Of a DNA stretch of 64,000 nucleotides, positions 33,583-43,417 are shown one piece after another. The first letter of the stretch is position 1, and the number at the start of each line of letters is the position of its first letter. Source of the stretch: Streptomyces sp. A3M-1-3 (GTDB taxonomy: Bacteria; Actinomycetota; Actinomycetes; Streptomycetales; Streptomycetaceae); assembly GCF_024213665.1 (NCBI RefSeq), contig NZ_JANAVP010000002.1:117536-181535 (forward strand), read 5' to 3'. Made by a program: the position numbers and the translations under genes. The notes under the pieces were generated by a model. That model did not search any database. It was not told the DNA's origin and saw only the letters and a program-made list of their open reading frames with translations.

Positions 33583-33622
33583 GGGGATCGTGGCAGGCGC
33601 CGGTGGGCGCTCCACGATCCCC
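33583..33622 (-). terminator. Hairpin between yajC and secD
   Basis: 11-bp stem GGGGATCGTGG with CCACGATCCCC, loop 18 nt, starting just after the yajC stop. Possible attenuator or terminator reducing read-through into secD. Confidence 0.6.
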
Positions 33623-33630
33623 GGTCGTGA

Positions 33631-34119
33631 CTACTTGGCGTCGGTCTCGCCGTCGGTCTTCCCGTCGGCCTTGCCGTCCTTCTTCTCCGGCTCGACGTCG
33701 TCCGCCTCGGCCTTCTTGCCCAGGTCGATTCGGGTGTCGTCGGCGGCGGGCTCGGCGGGCGCCGGGGAATCGGCGGGGCCGGTCAGCGCGGATGCGTCGT
33801 CCGGTACGACGGGGCCGTCGGCCTCGAGGTCCTCACCGGCGCCGTGGACGATGCGGTTGTACTCCACGTCCTCGAGGACGGCGCCGACGGAGTTCTTCGC
33901 GTAGACGGCGTGGACGCCGGGGGCCACCTCGAGGAGGAGCGTGTCGTCGTGGACCTCCTTGACGGTGGCGTACATGCCGCCGATGGTCCGGACGCCGGCG
34001 CCGGGCTGGACCTGGTCGCGCATGTGCGCGGCGGCCTGCTGCTTCTTCTTGGCGGACCGGGTCATCAGGAACATGGCCCCGATGAGCACGATGAACGGGA
34101 GGAGAGTCACGATATCCAC
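33631..34119 (-). CDS. yajC: Preprotein translocase subunit YajC
   Basis: 162 residues from GTG 34119 (DIVTLLPFIVLIGAMFLMT). One N-terminal transmembrane helix, RSAKKKQQAA basic patch, then the YajC beta domain (GAGVRTIGGMYATVKEV) and a long acidic Lys/Asp/Glu-rich C-terminal tail from residue 95. Small partner of SecDF. The frame is open upstream, but homology begins here. Confidence 0.94.
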   Translation of the reverse strand: MDIVTLLPFIVLIGAMFLMTRSAKKKQQAAAHMRDQVQPGAGVRTIGGMYATVKEVHDDTLLLEVAPGVHAVYAKNSVGAVLEDVEYNRIVHGAGEDLEADGPVVPDDASALTGPADSPAPAEPAADDTRIDLGKKAEADDVEPEKKDGKADGKTDGETDAK

Positions 34120-34283
34120 GGGACGGGGTTTCCTTCGCACGACCGCTTGATGTGCGGCCTGATCTTCGGGGGTGGGCACGCCGGCCTGGAAGGTCGGCAT
34201 CGGCGGAGTCTAAGCGAGTCCGTACCGATGGAACAACGCCCAGCATGGCACCGTGGTTCCTGCCCTCGCGAGCCTCCGCGCCG

Positions 34284-35351
34284 TCACGCCCCGAACAGGC
34301 CCTGTTGTCCGCTTACTCCTGCGCTGTGCTGCGGCGGAACCAGTCCGAGGTGGGCCCAGGCGGCCGGTGTCGCCACCCGGCCACGGGGCGTACGGGCCAG
34401 TAGGCCCTCCCGTACCAGGAACGGCTCCGCGACTTCCTCGACCGTCTCCCGCTCCTCCCCCACGGCCACCGCCAGGGTGGACAGGCCCACCGGACCGCCG
34501 CCGAAGAGCTTGAGCAGGGCTTCGAGTACGGCCCGGTCCAGCCGGTCCAGCCCGCGGGCGTCGACCTCGTACACCCGCAGGGCCGTTTCCGCCACCTCAC
34601 GGGTGATGAGGCCGTCTGCCTTGACCTGGGCGTAGTCCCGTACGCGGCGCAGCAGGCGGTTGGCGATGCGGGGCGTGCCACGGGAGCGGCCGGCGATCTC
34701 GGCGGCGCCGTCCACCTCGATGTCGAGGTCGAGGAGCCGGGCGGAGCGGTGGATGACGCGCTCCAGCTCGGCGGGAGCGTAGAACTCCATGTGCCCGGTG
34801 AAGCCGAACCGGTCGCGCAGCGGTGGCGGCAGCAGTCCCGCCCTGGTGGTGGCGCCGACCAGGGTGAAGGGGGGCAGCTCCAGCGGGATGGCGGTGGCGC
34901 CGGGGCCCTTGCCGACGATGACGTCGACCCGGAAGTCCTCCATCGCCATGTAGAGCATTTCCTCCGCCGGACGGGACATCCGATGGATCTCGTCGAGGAA
35001 GAGCACTTCGCCCTCCTGGAGGGAGGACAGGATCGCCGCGAGGTCGCCGGCGTGCTGGATGGCCGGGCCCGAGGTGATCCGGATCGGGGCGCCCATCTCG
35101 GCGGCGATGATCATGGACAGGGTGGTCTTGCCGAGGCCGGGAGCGCCGGAGAGCAGGACGTGGTCGGCGGTGCCGCCGCGCTGGCGTGCGGCGCGCAGCA
35201 CCAGGTCGAGCTGCTGGCGGACCTTCTCCTGACCGACGAACTCATCCAGGTCCTTGGGCCGCAGTGCCGCTTCGACCGCGGTGTCCTCGCCGTCGGCGTC
35301 GGCCCCGACCAGCCGGTCGGGGCTCTCGGGGGCCGTGTCGTCCCAGTTCAC
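34284..35351 (-). CDS. ruvB: Holliday junction helicase motor RuvB
   Basis: 355 residues, GTG start. AAA+ motor that drives branch migration with RuvA. Walker [17 protein letters not shown], Walker [14 protein letters not shown], sensor [12 protein letters not shown], arginine finger region PLRDRFGF, and a C-terminal winged helix ([15 protein letters not shown]). Gap of 105 bp to ruvA, 164 bp to yajC with nothing evident in it. Confidence 0.98.
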   Translation of the reverse strand: MNWDDTAPESPDRLVGADADGEDTAVEAALRPKDLDEFVGQEKVRQQLDLVLRAARQRGGTADHVLLSGAPGLGKTTLSMIIAAEMGAPIRITSGPAIQHAGDLAAILSSLQEGEVLFLDEIHRMSRPAEEMLYMAMEDFRVDVIVGKGPGATAIPLELPPFTLVGATTRAGLLPPPLRDRFGFTGHMEFYAPAELERVIHRSARLLDLDIEVDGAAEIAGRSRGTPRIANRLLRRVRDYAQVKADGLITREVAETALRVYEVDARGLDRLDRAVLEALLKLFGGGPVGLSTLAVAVGEERETVEEVAEPFLVREGLLARTPRGRVATPAAWAHLGLVPPQHSAGVSGQQGLFGA

Positions 35352-35456
35352 TGCAGCTCGCCTCGCGGAGTCGGGGTCGGAGTCGTCCCGGCCGGGTGCG
35401 GGGTCGGCCGGTGGTGTGTGGATCGGGCCGCGGCTGCGGTCCTGCGGGCGCCCATG

Positions 35457-36089
35457 TCAGCGCGTGCGGTTCAGAGTCTGCAGGGCCGCGCGGAGCAGCT
35501 GCGGAACGGGCGGGGCGGAGCCTTCGGCGACAGCGGCCTCGGCCTGCGGGGTGACGGCCTCAACGGCCTCGTCGGCCTCCCGCGTCGCGTACCCGAGGCC
35601 GATGAGAGCGGCGTGCAGCTGCTCGCTCCAGGGCGCGGGACCGCGCGCGGCGACGCGCTGGGCCCCCAGGTGCGCACCCGTGCCCAGCGGCTCGCCCAGG
35701 CGGTCCTTCAGCTCGAGCAGCAGCTTCTGGGCGCCTTTCTTCCCGATGCCGGGGACGGCCATGAGCGCCTTCTCGTCCCCGGTGGAGACGGCGATGCGCA
35801 GCGCGTCGGGGCTGTGTACGGCGAGCATCGCCTGGGCGAGGCGGGGGCCGACGCCGCTGGCGGTCTGGAGCAGCTCGAAGACCTGCCGCTCGTCGTCGTC
35901 GGCGAAGCCGTACAGCGTGAGCGAGTCCTCCCGTACGACGAGAGAGGTGGCGAGCTTCGCCTGCCGGCCGATACGCAGTCCGGCCAGGGTGCCCGGCGTG
36001 CACTGGACAGCCATGCCGACGCCCCCGACCTCGATCACGGCGGTGGTCGGGGCCAGGGCCGCGACCGGGCCCGAGACAAAGGCGATCAT
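35457..36089 (-). CDS. ruvA: Holliday junction DNA helicase subunit RuvA
   Basis: 210 residues. OB-fold domain I ([20 protein letters not shown]), HhH domain II ([37 protein letters not shown]) and C-terminal domain III ([20 protein letters not shown]). Tetramer binding the four-way junction. Start overlaps the ruvC stop (ATGA). Confidence 0.98.
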   Translation of the reverse strand: MIAFVSGPVAALAPTTAVIEVGGVGMAVQCTPGTLAGLRIGRQAKLATSLVVREDSLTLYGFADDDERQVFELLQTASGVGPRLAQAMLAVHSPDALRIAVSTGDEKALMAVPGIGKKGAQKLLLELKDRLGEPLGTGAHLGAQRVAARGPAPWSEQLHAALIGLGYATREADEAVEAVTPQAEAAVAEGSAPPVPQLLRAALQTLNRTR

Positions 36090-36628
36090 GCGGTACGGCC
36101 TTTCGTCGTGTACGTCGTACGGTGTGCGGCGACGGCATGCTGGAGACGGTTCTGCGCGGGGGCCCGCCAGATGTGGCAGATGGCGAGCGCCAGTGCATCG
36201 GCGGCGTCGGCCGGCTTGGGTGGTGCGTCCAGCCGCAGCAGCCGGGTCACCATGGCCCCGACCTGCTCCTTGCCGGCCCGGCCGCTGCCGGTGACGGCCG
36301 CCTTGACCTCGCTGGGGGTGTGCAGGGCGACGGGGATGCCGCGGCGCGAGGCGCAGAGCATGGCGACGGCACTGGCCTGGGCGGTGCCCATGACCGTACG
36401 GACGTTGTGCTGGCTGAACACCCGCTCCACCGCGACCAGTTCGGGCCGGTGTTCATCGAGCCAGGCTTCTATGCCCTGCTCGATGGCGACCAGCCGCAGA
36501 CCGATCTCAGCGTCCGCGGGCGAACGAACAACCCCCACACCCAGCATTTTCAGCGGGCGGCCCGCGACGCCCTCGACCACCCCGATACCGCACCGGGTCA
36601 ACCCCGGGTCCACGCCCAGTACGCGCAC
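36086..36628 (-). CDS. ruvC: Holliday junction resolvase RuvC
   Basis: 180 residues from GTG 36628 ([13 protein letters not shown]) behind GGGGAGGGG. Catalytic acidic residues D7, E68 ([10 protein letters not shown]), D141 and D144 ([13 protein letters not shown]) are in place. Cleaves junctions symmetrically with RuvAB. First of the coupled ruvC-ruvA-ruvB set, 129 bp downstream of yebC with a terminator between. Confidence 0.98.
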   Translation of the reverse strand: MRVLGVDPGLTRCGIGVVEGVAGRPLKMLGVGVVRSPADAEIGLRLVAIEQGIEAWLDEHRPELVAVERVFSQHNVRTVMGTAQASAVAMLCASRRGIPVALHTPSEVKAAVTGSGRAGKEQVGAMVTRLLRLDAPPKPADAADALALAICHIWRAPAQNRLQHAVAAHRTTYTTKGRTA

Positions 36629-36697
36629 CGCGCCCCTCCCCTCGCACCCTTCGACCACGTGTTCCTGAAGGCTATCGGCTCGTACTGACAACAAGCA

Positions 36698-36734
36698 GGA
36701 CGGGCCGACAGGAGCGTGTCCTGTCGGCCCGTCC
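36698..36734 (-). terminator. yebC terminator
   Basis: Perfect 16-bp stem GGACGGGCCGACAGGA with a 5-nt loop, 24 bp past the yebC stop. Confidence 0.88.
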
Positions 36735-36757
36735 ACCAACGCAGTGCTGAGCACCCG

Positions 36758-37510
36758 TCAGGCGTCGACCTTCTCCATGACCTCGTCGGAGACGTCGAAG
36801 TTGGCGAAGACGTTCTGCACGTCGTCGCTGTCCTCGAGCGCGTCGATCAGCTTGAAGACCTTGCGCGCGCCCTCTTCGTCGAGCTCGACCTGCATGGTCG
36901 GCAGGAAGTCGGCCTCGGCCGAGTCGTAGTCGATGCCCGCCTCCTGGAGCGCGGTGCGGACCGCGACCATGTCGGTGGCCTCGCTGACGACCTCGTACGA
37001 CTCACCCAGGTCGTTGACCTCTTCCGCGCCGGCGTCCAGGACCGCGCCGAGGACGTCGTCCTCGGTCAGCTCGCCCTTGGGGACGATCACCACGCCCTTG
37101 CGGTTGAAGAGGTACGAGACGGAACCCGGGTCGGCCATCGAGCCGCCGTTGCGGGTCATCGCCACGCGCACATCCGAAGCGGCGCGGTTGCGGTTGTCGG
37201 TGAGGCACTCGATGAGCACCGCGACACCGTTCGGGCCGTAGCCTTCGTACATGATCGTCTGGTAGTCGACGCCGCCCGCTTCGAGACCGCCACCGCGCTT
37301 GACCGCGGAGTCGATGTTCTTGTTCGGGACGGAGCTCTTCTTCGCCTTCTGGATGGCGTCGACGAGCGTCGGGTTGCCCTCGGGGTCGACGCCACCGGTG
37401 CGGGCCGCGACCTCGATGTTCTTGATCAGCTTCGCGAAGAGCTTGCCGCGCTTGGCATCGATCACGGCCTTCTTGTGCTTCGTCGTAGCCCATTTAGAGT
37501 GGCCGGACAT
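36758..37510 (-). CDS. yebC: YebC/PmpR family protein
   Basis: 250 residues beginning [20 protein letters not shown], the family hallmark. Three domains as usual, with [20 protein letters not shown] and [19 protein letters not shown]. Long annotated as a transcriptional regulator; recent work on relatives links the family to relieving ribosome stalling at polyproline, like EF-P. Placed before ruvCAB, as in most bacteria. Confidence 0.96.
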   Translation of the reverse strand: MSGHSKWATTKHKKAVIDAKRGKLFAKLIKNIEVAARTGGVDPEGNPTLVDAIQKAKKSSVPNKNIDSAVKRGGGLEAGGVDYQTIMYEGYGPNGVAVLIECLTDNRNRAASDVRVAMTRNGGSMADPGSVSYLFNRKGVVIVPKGELTEDDVLGAVLDAGAEEVNDLGESYEVVSEATDMVAVRTALQEAGIDYDSAEADFLPTMQVELDEEGARKVFKLIDALEDSDDVQNVFANFDVSDEVMEKVDA

Positions 37511-37575
37511 CCGCCTGTCTCCTTCGCGTAACCAATAACTGCTCTGCGTTCGCCAGAGATCCTACCGGGATCGCT

Positions 37576-38166
37576 TCACGACCCGGCGCGCACCATGTCC
37601 ACGAAGTAGGCGTGGACGCGGTGGTCGCCGGTGAGTTCCGGGTGGAACGACGTGGCGAGCACGTGGCCCTGGCGGACGGCCACCGTGTGGCCGTCGTACG
37701 TGGCGAGCACGTCGACCGCGCCGCCCACCGACTCCACCCAGGGCGCGCGGATGAAGACACCCTCGACGGGTCCGCCCGCTATCCCTGCGAAGTCGATAGC
37801 CGCCTCGAACGACTCGTTCTGGCGCCCGAAGGCGTTGCGGCGGACGATCATGTCGACGCCGCCCAGGGTCTCCTGGTCCTCGCGGCCGTCCAGCAGCTTG
37901 TCGGCGAGCATGATCATGCCGGCACAGGTGCCGTACACGGGCATGCCGGCCCGTACGCGCTCCCGCAGCGGCTCCAGCATGCCGAAGAGAACCGCCAGCT
38001 TGGACATGGTCGTGGACTCGCCGCCGGGTATGACGAGGGCGTCGACCTCGGCGAGTTCCTCGGGGCGCCGGACCGGCCTGGCCACGGCGTCCGCCGCGGC
38101 CAGGGCGATCAGGTGCTCCCGTACATCACCCTGGAGAGCCAGGACACCAATGACGGGAGTGGTCAT
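37576..38166 (-). CDS. pdxT: Pyridoxal 5'-phosphate synthase glutaminase subunit
   Basis: 196 residues. Class I glutaminase supplying ammonia to PdxS. GGESTTM oxyanion region, nucleophile Cys in [12 protein letters not shown] and the His/Glu pair in SFHPELTGD are all there. Start codon overlaps the pdxS stop by one base (TAATG), matching the 1:1 complex. Confidence 0.97.
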   Translation of the reverse strand: MTTPVIGVLALQGDVREHLIALAAADAVARPVRRPEELAEVDALVIPGGESTTMSKLAVLFGMLEPLRERVRAGMPVYGTCAGMIMLADKLLDGREDQETLGGVDMIVRRNAFGRQNESFEAAIDFAGIAGGPVEGVFIRAPWVESVGGAVDVLATYDGHTVAVRQGHVLATSFHPELTGDHRVHAYFVDMVRAGS

Positions 38167-39080
38167 TACCAGCCCCGGTTGGCGTAGCGCTCGGTCTCGG
38201 GCAGGGTGTCGCAGTTGATGCCGACCATGGCCTCGCCCAGGTTGCGGGAGGCGTCCGCGATGATCTTCGGGTCGTCGTAGAAGGTGGTGGCCTTCACGAT
38301 GGCGGCGGCACGCTTGGCCGGGTCGCCGGACTTGAAGATGCCCGAGCCGACGAAGACGCCCTCGGCCCCCAGCTGGCGCATCAGCGCGGCGTCGGCGGGA
38401 GTGGCCACACCACCGGCGGAGAACAGCACGACCGGCAGCTTGCCGAGCTCGGCGACCTCCTTGACGATCTCGTACGGGGCGCGGAGCTCCTTGGCCGCGG
38501 CGTACAGCTCGTTGTTGTCGTAGCCGCGCAGCTTGGCGATCTCGTTCTTGATCTGGCGCAGGTGGCGGACGGCCTCGACGACGTTGCCGGTGCCGGCCTC
38601 GCCCTTCGAGCGGATCATGGCCGCGCCCTCGGCGATGCGGCGCAGGGCCTCGCCCAGGTTGGTGGCACCACACACGAACGGCGTGGTGAAGGCCCACTTG
38701 TCCGAGTGGTTGACCTCGTCCGCCGGCGTCAGCACTTCGGACTCGTCGATGTAGTCGACGCCGAGCGCCTCCAGCACCTGGGCCTCGACGAAGTGGCCGA
38801 TGCGGGACTTCGCCATGACGGGGATGGAGACGGCGCCGATGATCTCTTCGATCATGTTCGGGTCGGACATACGCGCCACGCCGCCGTCCTTGCGGATGTC
38901 GGCGGGGACCCGCTCCAGGGCCATGACGGCGACGGCGCCCGCGTCCTCGGCGATCTTCGCCTGCTCGGCGTTGACCACGTCCATGATCACGCCGCCCTTG
39001 AGCTGCTCGGCCATGCCGCGCTTCACGCGGGCGGTGCCGGTCTCGGGGGCCTGAGGGGTGGTGGGAAGCGTGCTGGACAC
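38166..39080 (-). CDS. pdxS: Pyridoxal 5'-phosphate synthase subunit PdxS
   Basis: 304 residues from GTG 39080 ([15 protein letters not shown]) with GAGGTC upstream. TIM-barrel synthase making PLP from ribose 5-phosphate, glyceraldehyde 3-phosphate and ammonia. [20 protein letters not shown], catalytic lysine segments [13 protein letters not shown] and [17 protein letters not shown] are conserved. The frame is open for another 1.3 kb upstream, but that is repeat-rich non-coding DNA. Confidence 0.98.
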   Translation of the reverse strand: MSSTLPTTPQAPETGTARVKRGMAEQLKGGVIMDVVNAEQAKIAEDAGAVAVMALERVPADIRKDGGVARMSDPNMIEEIIGAVSIPVMAKSRIGHFVEAQVLEALGVDYIDESEVLTPADEVNHSDKWAFTTPFVCGATNLGEALRRIAEGAAMIRSKGEAGTGNVVEAVRHLRQIKNEIAKLRGYDNNELYAAAKELRAPYEIVKEVAELGKLPVVLFSAGGVATPADAALMRQLGAEGVFVGSGIFKSGDPAKRAAAIVKATTFYDDPKIIADASRNLGEAMVGINCDTLPETERYANRGW

Positions 39081-39187
39081 GGTATGACCTCGCTCGGTGA
39101 TGAAAAGGGGGTACTTCCTACTACACCGCCGAGGAAACCTCTCCGGACCAGTCCACTGCAAGGGCCAATAGTGAGCCGGTGGATCGT

Positions 39188-39733
39188 TTACGTGCCCGGC
39201 CGGTCGGCCAGCGCCGCCGGGGGCTCGTCGTCCATCTCGAACGCGAGGGGGAACGGGGCGTGCCCGGCCAGCCGGAACCAGCGCACCGTGCGGTGCCGGC
39301 GCAGGGCGCGGGTGGCCCGTACCGAGTCGTTGTGGAAGCGCCGCGCCATGGGCACCCGGCGCACCGCCGCGGCCAGCTCGTTCGCGGCGTCCTCGCCCCC
39401 GGGGGCCTCCTTGACGGCCTCCACCTGGTCCACTTCCGCGAACACCGCCCGCAACGCCTGGCTCAGCTCGCTCTCCGCGACCTCCCGCTGCTCCTCCTCG
39501 GCCTGCCGGGCGGCGTGGGCGGCCTGGTACAGCACGATCGAGGCGGCCGGATCGAGTACACCGGAGGTGGCCAGCTCCTGGGCGACCGAGGCACGTCGCA
39601 GCAGCTGCGCGTCGAGGGCGGCGCGCGAGGCGTCGATCCGGGCGTGCAGCCGGTCGAGCCGGCCGGCGGTCCAGCTGAGATACAGGCCGATCGCGAAGAG
39701 GGCGACGGCGATCCAGATAAGGGTTTCGATCAC
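39188..39733 (-). CDS. Membrane-anchored coiled-coil protein, LemA-like
   Basis: 181 residues, GTG start. An N-terminal transmembrane helix ([19 protein letters not shown]) is followed by long amphipathic helices ([40 protein letters not shown]), reminiscent of LemA. The C-terminal part is Arg-rich, then acidic ([16 protein letters not shown]). Function unknown. Sits between pdxS and the repeat-rich gap. Confidence 0.8.
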   Translation of the reverse strand: MIETLIWIAVALFAIGLYLSWTAGRLDRLHARIDASRAALDAQLLRRASVAQELATSGVLDPAASIVLYQAAHAARQAEEEQREVAESELSQALRAVFAEVDQVEAVKEAPGGEDAANELAAAVRRVPMARRFHNDSVRATRALRRHRTVRWFRLAGHAPFPLAFEMDDEPPAALADRPGT

Positions 39734-39852
39734 GGGCGCCCACGTTACGGGGCTCCCTGGCGGTCGCGGTGCCCGGGGCGGGGGCGCCGAAGCATGGAAG
39801 TTCCCCTACCCGCCCCTTCCCGAAACTGGGGGCAAGCCCCCAGCCCCCTGCG

Positions 39853-39982
39853 CGCCCGCTCCGCGGCGCGATGCGGGCCCCGCCCCTGGTTCGACGCCCG
39901 CTACGCGGCGCAACAACACCCGGCCCGCGCCCGCCACGCGGCGCGAACAACAGCCCCGCGCCCGCCACGCGGCGCAACAACA
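39853..39982. repeat. Degenerate short direct repeats
   Basis: Motif CGCCCGC(T/C)(A/C)CGCGGCGC, mostly followed by AACAACA, recurs near 39853, 39893, 39927 and 39959. Spacing is 40, 34 and 32 bp, and the interspersed sequence is itself GC-rich and similar. Not a CRISPR array. Confidence 0.55.
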
Positions 39983-40134
39983 CTGGGCCTGCGCCCGCGG
40001 GGCAACACAGGAGCGCCCCACGGCCCCGGCCTCGCGGCACGGACGACACGGGGCGGGCGGGCCCCGTACCGGGGCCGGGCAACGCGCCCGGCGGCTGGGG
40101 ACGGCGGGAGGGGGTCGGGGTCGGAGGGAGTGGT

Positions 40135-40225
40135 GTTCGGGACGTAGAAGTGCGATTTGTGGCGCAGGGCCCCGGGCACCCAAAGCGACCCCGCTGAACG
40201 CGCCGTAAATCGTACAGTCCCGAAC
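40135..40225. repeat. Long imperfect inverted repeat
   Basis: Left arm 40135-40165 and right arm 40200-40225. Outer GTTCGGGAC pairs perfectly with GTCCCGAAC, and CGATTTGTGGCGC pairs with GCGCCGTAAATCG at 11 of 13 positions. A ~34-nt central part separates them. Locally less GC-rich than the surroundings. Could be a small RNA terminator structure or a miniature mobile element. Confidence 0.55.
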
Positions 40226-40240
40226 GCCGCTCCCGCAGGC

Positions 40241-40366
40241 CCCGGCGCCCGGCCCACGACACCCCCCACACCCGCGCCGCAGGCGAACCCGCCCCGGCAC
40301 CCGGCCCACGACACCCCCCACACCCGCGCCGCAGGCGAACCCGCCCCGGCACCCGGCCCACGACAG
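40241..40366. repeat. 52-bp tandem repeat, 2.4 copies
   Basis: Units start at 40241, 40293 and 40345 with CCCGGC(G/A)CCCGGCCCACGACA. The first two units are nearly identical (one difference seen at position 7) and the third is truncated after about 22 bp. Confidence 0.8.
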
Positions 40367-40436
40367 ACCCGCGCCACCCCACCGGAGCCGAACCGCGCTC
40401 CCGGAGCGCTCCCGAGCCCGCAACCCGCCGGAGGGG

Positions 40437-41597
40437 CTAGTCCCGGGCCAGGCCGAATCTCGCGCGGAAGCCCGTGCGGTCGTCCTCCGCCACCGATGCC
40501 GCGCCGTCCGTCACCGTTTCGTACACCGCCAGGATGTCCGCCCCCACCGTCGACCAGTCGAAGCGCCGCACATGCGCGCTCCCCCGCTCGCTCAGCTCCG
40601 CGCGACGCCCCGCGTCGCCCAGCAGCCGCACCGCCGCCCCGGCCAGCGCATCCGCGTCCTCATTGGCGAACAGCTCGCCCGCCGCCCCCTGATCCAGGAC
40701 CTGGGCAAACGCGTCCAGGTCGGCGGCCAGTACCGGCGCGCCCGCCGACAGCGCCTCGACCAGGATGATCCCGAAGCTCTCGCCACCCGTGTTGGGCGCG
40801 ACGTACACATCGACACTGCGCAGCAGCCGCGCCTTGTCCTCGTCGCTCACCATGCCGAGGAATTCGACGCGCTCGCGCATCTCCTTCGGCAGCGAGGCCA
40901 CCGCCTCCTCCTCGTCGCCGCGGCCGGCGACCAGCAGCCGCGTCTCGGGGCACGCGGCGAGGATCTTCGGCAGCGCGCGCATGAGGACCGGCAGGCCCTT
41001 GCGAGTCTCGTCGATGCGCCCTATGAAGCCGAGCGTGCCCCCCTGCCACTCCGCCTTGGGCTCCGCCTTGGCGAAGAAGTCGACGTCGACGCCGTTGGGG
41101 ATGACGACCGCGTCGCCGCCGAGGTGCTCGACGAGCGTGCGCCGCGCGTACTCGCTCACCGCGATCCGCGCGTTGATCTTCTCCAGCGCCGGCTGGAGGA
41201 TCGGGTACGCCGCGATCATGGCCCGCGAGCGCGGGTTGGAGGTGTGGAAGGTCGCGACGATCGGCCCCTGCGCGGCCCAGCAGGTCAGCAGCCCCAGCGA
41301 GGGCGACGTCGGCTCATGGATGTGGATGACGTCGAACGTGCCGTCGTGCAGCCAGCGCCGTACCCGCGCGGCCGACAGGAAGCCGAAGTTGAGCCGGGCC
41401 ACCGAGCCGTTGTACGGGACGGGGACGGCGCGGCCCGCCGAGACGACGTACGGCGGGAGCGGGGTCTCGTCGTCGGCCGGGGCCAGCACGGAGACCTCGT
41501 GCCCGAGCCGGATGAGATGGTCGGCCAGGTCCCGGATGTGGAACTGCACGCCGCCCGGTACGTCCCAGGAGTACGGGCAGACGATGCCGATCCTCAC
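40437..41597 (-). CDS. pimA: Phosphatidylinositol alpha-mannosyltransferase
   Basis: 386 residues, GTG start overlapping the stop of the upstream acyltransferase (GTGA). GT-B fold GT4 glycosyltransferase: MRIGIVCPYSWDVPGGVQFH at the N-terminus, HIHEPTSPSLGLL acceptor loop, GRIDETRKGLPVLMRALPKI nucleotide domain and the E-x7-E motif NTGGESFGIILVEALSAGAP. Transfers mannose from GDP-mannose to PI, first step in PI-mannoside synthesis at the inner membrane face. Operon with acyltransferase and pgsA. Confidence 0.94.
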   Translation of the reverse strand: MRIGIVCPYSWDVPGGVQFHIRDLADHLIRLGHEVSVLAPADDETPLPPYVVSAGRAVPVPYNGSVARLNFGFLSAARVRRWLHDGTFDVIHIHEPTSPSLGLLTCWAAQGPIVATFHTSNPRSRAMIAAYPILQPALEKINARIAVSEYARRTLVEHLGGDAVVIPNGVDVDFFAKAEPKAEWQGGTLGFIGRIDETRKGLPVLMRALPKILAACPETRLLVAGRGDEEEAVASLPKEMRERVEFLGMVSDEDKARLLRSVDVYVAPNTGGESFGIILVEALSAGAPVLAADLDAFAQVLDQGAAGELFANEDADALAGAAVRLLGDAGRRAELSERGSAHVRRFDWSTVGADILAVYETVTDGAASVAEDDRTGFRARFGLARD

Positions 41598-42496
41598 TCT
41601 GTTTCCCCCCTCGGGTCGAGATCGGCGAGCCAGAGCCGCTGAAGCATGTGCCAGTCCTCCGGGTGCTCGGCGATTCCGGTGGCGAAGACATCTGCCAGCG
41701 CCTGTGTCATCTGGGACGTGTTCACGGCCCGGTTACCTGACTCGGGTACCCCGACGGGCGGATGGACGCGGCCCCGCAGCCCCGATTCCTCGTACCAGAG
41801 CGTCGCCGGAAGCAGCAGGGCCCCGGTCTGCTGCGCCAGCAGGGCGGGCCCGGCCGGCATCCGGGCGGCCTCGCCGAAGAACGTCACCTCGACGCCCGAG
41901 GCGGACAGGTCGCGGTCGGCGACCAGGCAGATCAGGCCGCCCGCCCGCAGCCGCCTGGCCAGCGCGCCGAAGGCGCTGCCGCCGGTGTGCGGCAGCACCT
42001 CCATGCCGAGGCTCTCGCGGTAGGCGACGAAGCGGTCGTACAGCGTCTCTGGCTTCAGCCGCTCGGCGACCGTGGCGAAGGGCACCCCGAGGTGGGTGGT
42101 GACCCAGGCGCCCGCGAGGTCCCAGTTGCCGAGGTGCGGGAGGGCGAGGATCACGCCGCGGCCCGAGGCCAGACCGTCCATGATCAGGTGGAGGTCCTTG
42201 ATCTCGACGCCGGCGCCGATGCGCTCCCGGCTCCACGCGGGCAGCCGGAACGACTCCATCCAGTACCGCATGTACGAGCGCATGCCCGCCCTGGACAGCT
42301 CGGCCAGGCGCTCCGGTGTGGCGTCCGGCACCACGCGCGCCAAGTTGGACTCCAGGCGCAGCACGCTCTTGCCGCGCCGCTTCCAGGCCGTGTCGGCAAT
42401 GCGCCGGCCCAGACCGGCGGCCACCGGCTCGGGCAGCTTCCTGACCGTGCCCCAGCCGAGGCCGTACAGCGCGTCGGTCAGACGGTCCCGCATCAT
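41594..42496 (-). CDS. Phosphatidylinositol mannoside acyltransferase
   Basis: 300 residues from the ATG overlapping the pgsA stop (ATGA). LpxL/HtrB-like acyltransferase fold. The catalytic H-x4-D motif is in ILALPHLGNWDLAGAW, with DRDLSASGVEVTFFGEAARM as the second conserved block. By position between pgsA and pimA it corresponds to mycobacterial PatA, which adds palmitate to PIM mannose. Confidence 0.92.
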   Translation of the reverse strand: MMRDRLTDALYGLGWGTVRKLPEPVAAGLGRRIADTAWKRRGKSVLRLESNLARVVPDATPERLAELSRAGMRSYMRYWMESFRLPAWSRERIGAGVEIKDLHLIMDGLASGRGVILALPHLGNWDLAGAWVTTHLGVPFATVAERLKPETLYDRFVAYRESLGMEVLPHTGGSAFGALARRLRAGGLICLVADRDLSASGVEVTFFGEAARMPAGPALLAQQTGALLLPATLWYEESGLRGRVHPPVGVPESGNRAVNTSQMTQALADVFATGIAEHPEDWHMLQRLWLADLDPRGETE

Positions 42497-43170
42497 GTCG
42501 CCTCGCTCCCCTGGCCGGCACCGGGGGTCGCGCCGGTCCCCGCGTCCGCCTCGGCCGCCTCCCGGCGTACCGTGACGACCCGCTGCCCGAGTGTCACGAC
42601 GCTGCCCACCGCCACGATCCACAGCGCGATCGGCAGCAGGATGTCGATCCCCCGTACACCGAAATTGTGCAACCCGGCGAGCCCGGCCGCGACGAGCGTG
42701 ATGACCAGCCGCTCGGCACGCTCCACCAGCCCGTTGACGGCGACCGGCAGGCCGATCGCCTCACCGCGGGCCTTGGTGTACGAGACCACCTGGCCGCTGG
42801 CGAGGCAGAAGATGGCGACGGCGCACAGCAGGTTGTTGTCACCGCTGCCCGCGTACCAGAGGGCGAGCCCGCCGAAGATGGCCGCGTCGGCGACCCGGTC
42901 GAGGGTCGAGTCGAGGAAGGCGCCCCACCGGCTGGAGACCCCCGCCTGGCGCGCCATGTTGCCGTCGACCAGGTCGGAGAAGACGAACAGCGTGATGACG
43001 ATGGTGCCCCAGAAGAACTCCCCCCTGGGGAAGAAGACCAGCGCACCCGCCATCACACCGCCGGTTCCGACGAGGGTGACCGCATCGGGGGTGACCCCGA
43101 GACGAAGCAGCAGTGCGGCGAACGGTGTGAGAACACGCGTGAAGAAAGCACGCGCGTACTTGTTCAGCAT
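42493..43170 (-). CDS. pgsA: Phosphatidylinositol phosphate synthase (CDP-alcohol phosphotransferase)
   Basis: 225 residues, about five transmembrane helices. Full CDP-alcohol signature: D66, D69-G70, A73-R74, G83, D87, D91 (SDLVDGNMARQAG then GAFLDSTLDRVAD). In actinobacteria this enzyme makes PI-phosphate from CDP-diacylglycerol and inositol phosphate; the name pgsA is by operon context. GGGAAGG precedes the ATG. Starts the pgsA-acyltransferase-pimA operon, divergent from the EF-G-like gene across 247 bp. Confidence 0.94.
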   Translation of the reverse strand: MLNKYARAFFTRVLTPFAALLLRLGVTPDAVTLVGTGGVMAGALVFFPRGEFFWGTIVITLFVFSDLVDGNMARQAGVSSRWGAFLDSTLDRVADAAIFGGLALWYAGSGDNNLLCAVAIFCLASGQVVSYTKARGEAIGLPVAVNGLVERAERLVITLVAAGLAGLHNFGVRGIDILLPIALWIVAVGSVVTLGQRVVTVRREAAEADAGTGATPGAGQGSEAT

Positions 43171-43417
43171 GGCCTTCCCGGAGGGTCGGTGGGCCGCGCG
43201 GCCACTCCGGCCACCGGCGGGCCCATCGTAGTCACGACCCCGGCGGTCCATCACCGGGCACCCGCGGGTTCGCGTCACGTACGACGTATGGACGCACTGT
43301 GACGGGAGTGCCAAGCTCGAAGGACCGCGGGCGTCGCCGGAGCCGCCACGGCCGTCGCGTCTCCCCCGGGTCCGCGCCCACCCTCCTCACCGTGCAATGA
43401 ACCGGGAGGCAAGACTC

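Larger units (their letters stand above)
39734..40436. other. Repeat-rich intergenic region
   Basis: 703 bp with no convincing gene. All long frames here are repetitive Arg/Pro/Gly/Ala translations without ribosome sites. It holds degenerate ~32-bp-spaced repeats (39853-39982), a 91-bp imperfect inverted repeat (40135-40225) and a 52-bp tandem repeat (40241-40366). Confidence 0.7.

Noticed and set aside
39853..39982. Regularly spaced repeats that at first sight suggest a CRISPR array
   Set aside because: The repeats vary in sequence and spacing (about 32-40 bp start to start, leaving very short GC-rich spacers that resemble the repeats). There is no stem of CRISPR type.
38166..40382. Extension of the pdxS frame to 738 codons
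   Set aside because: The added N-terminal 430 residues translate the repeat-rich gap and cross the adjacent LemA-like gene. The PdxS family starts at GTG 39080 with a ribosome site.
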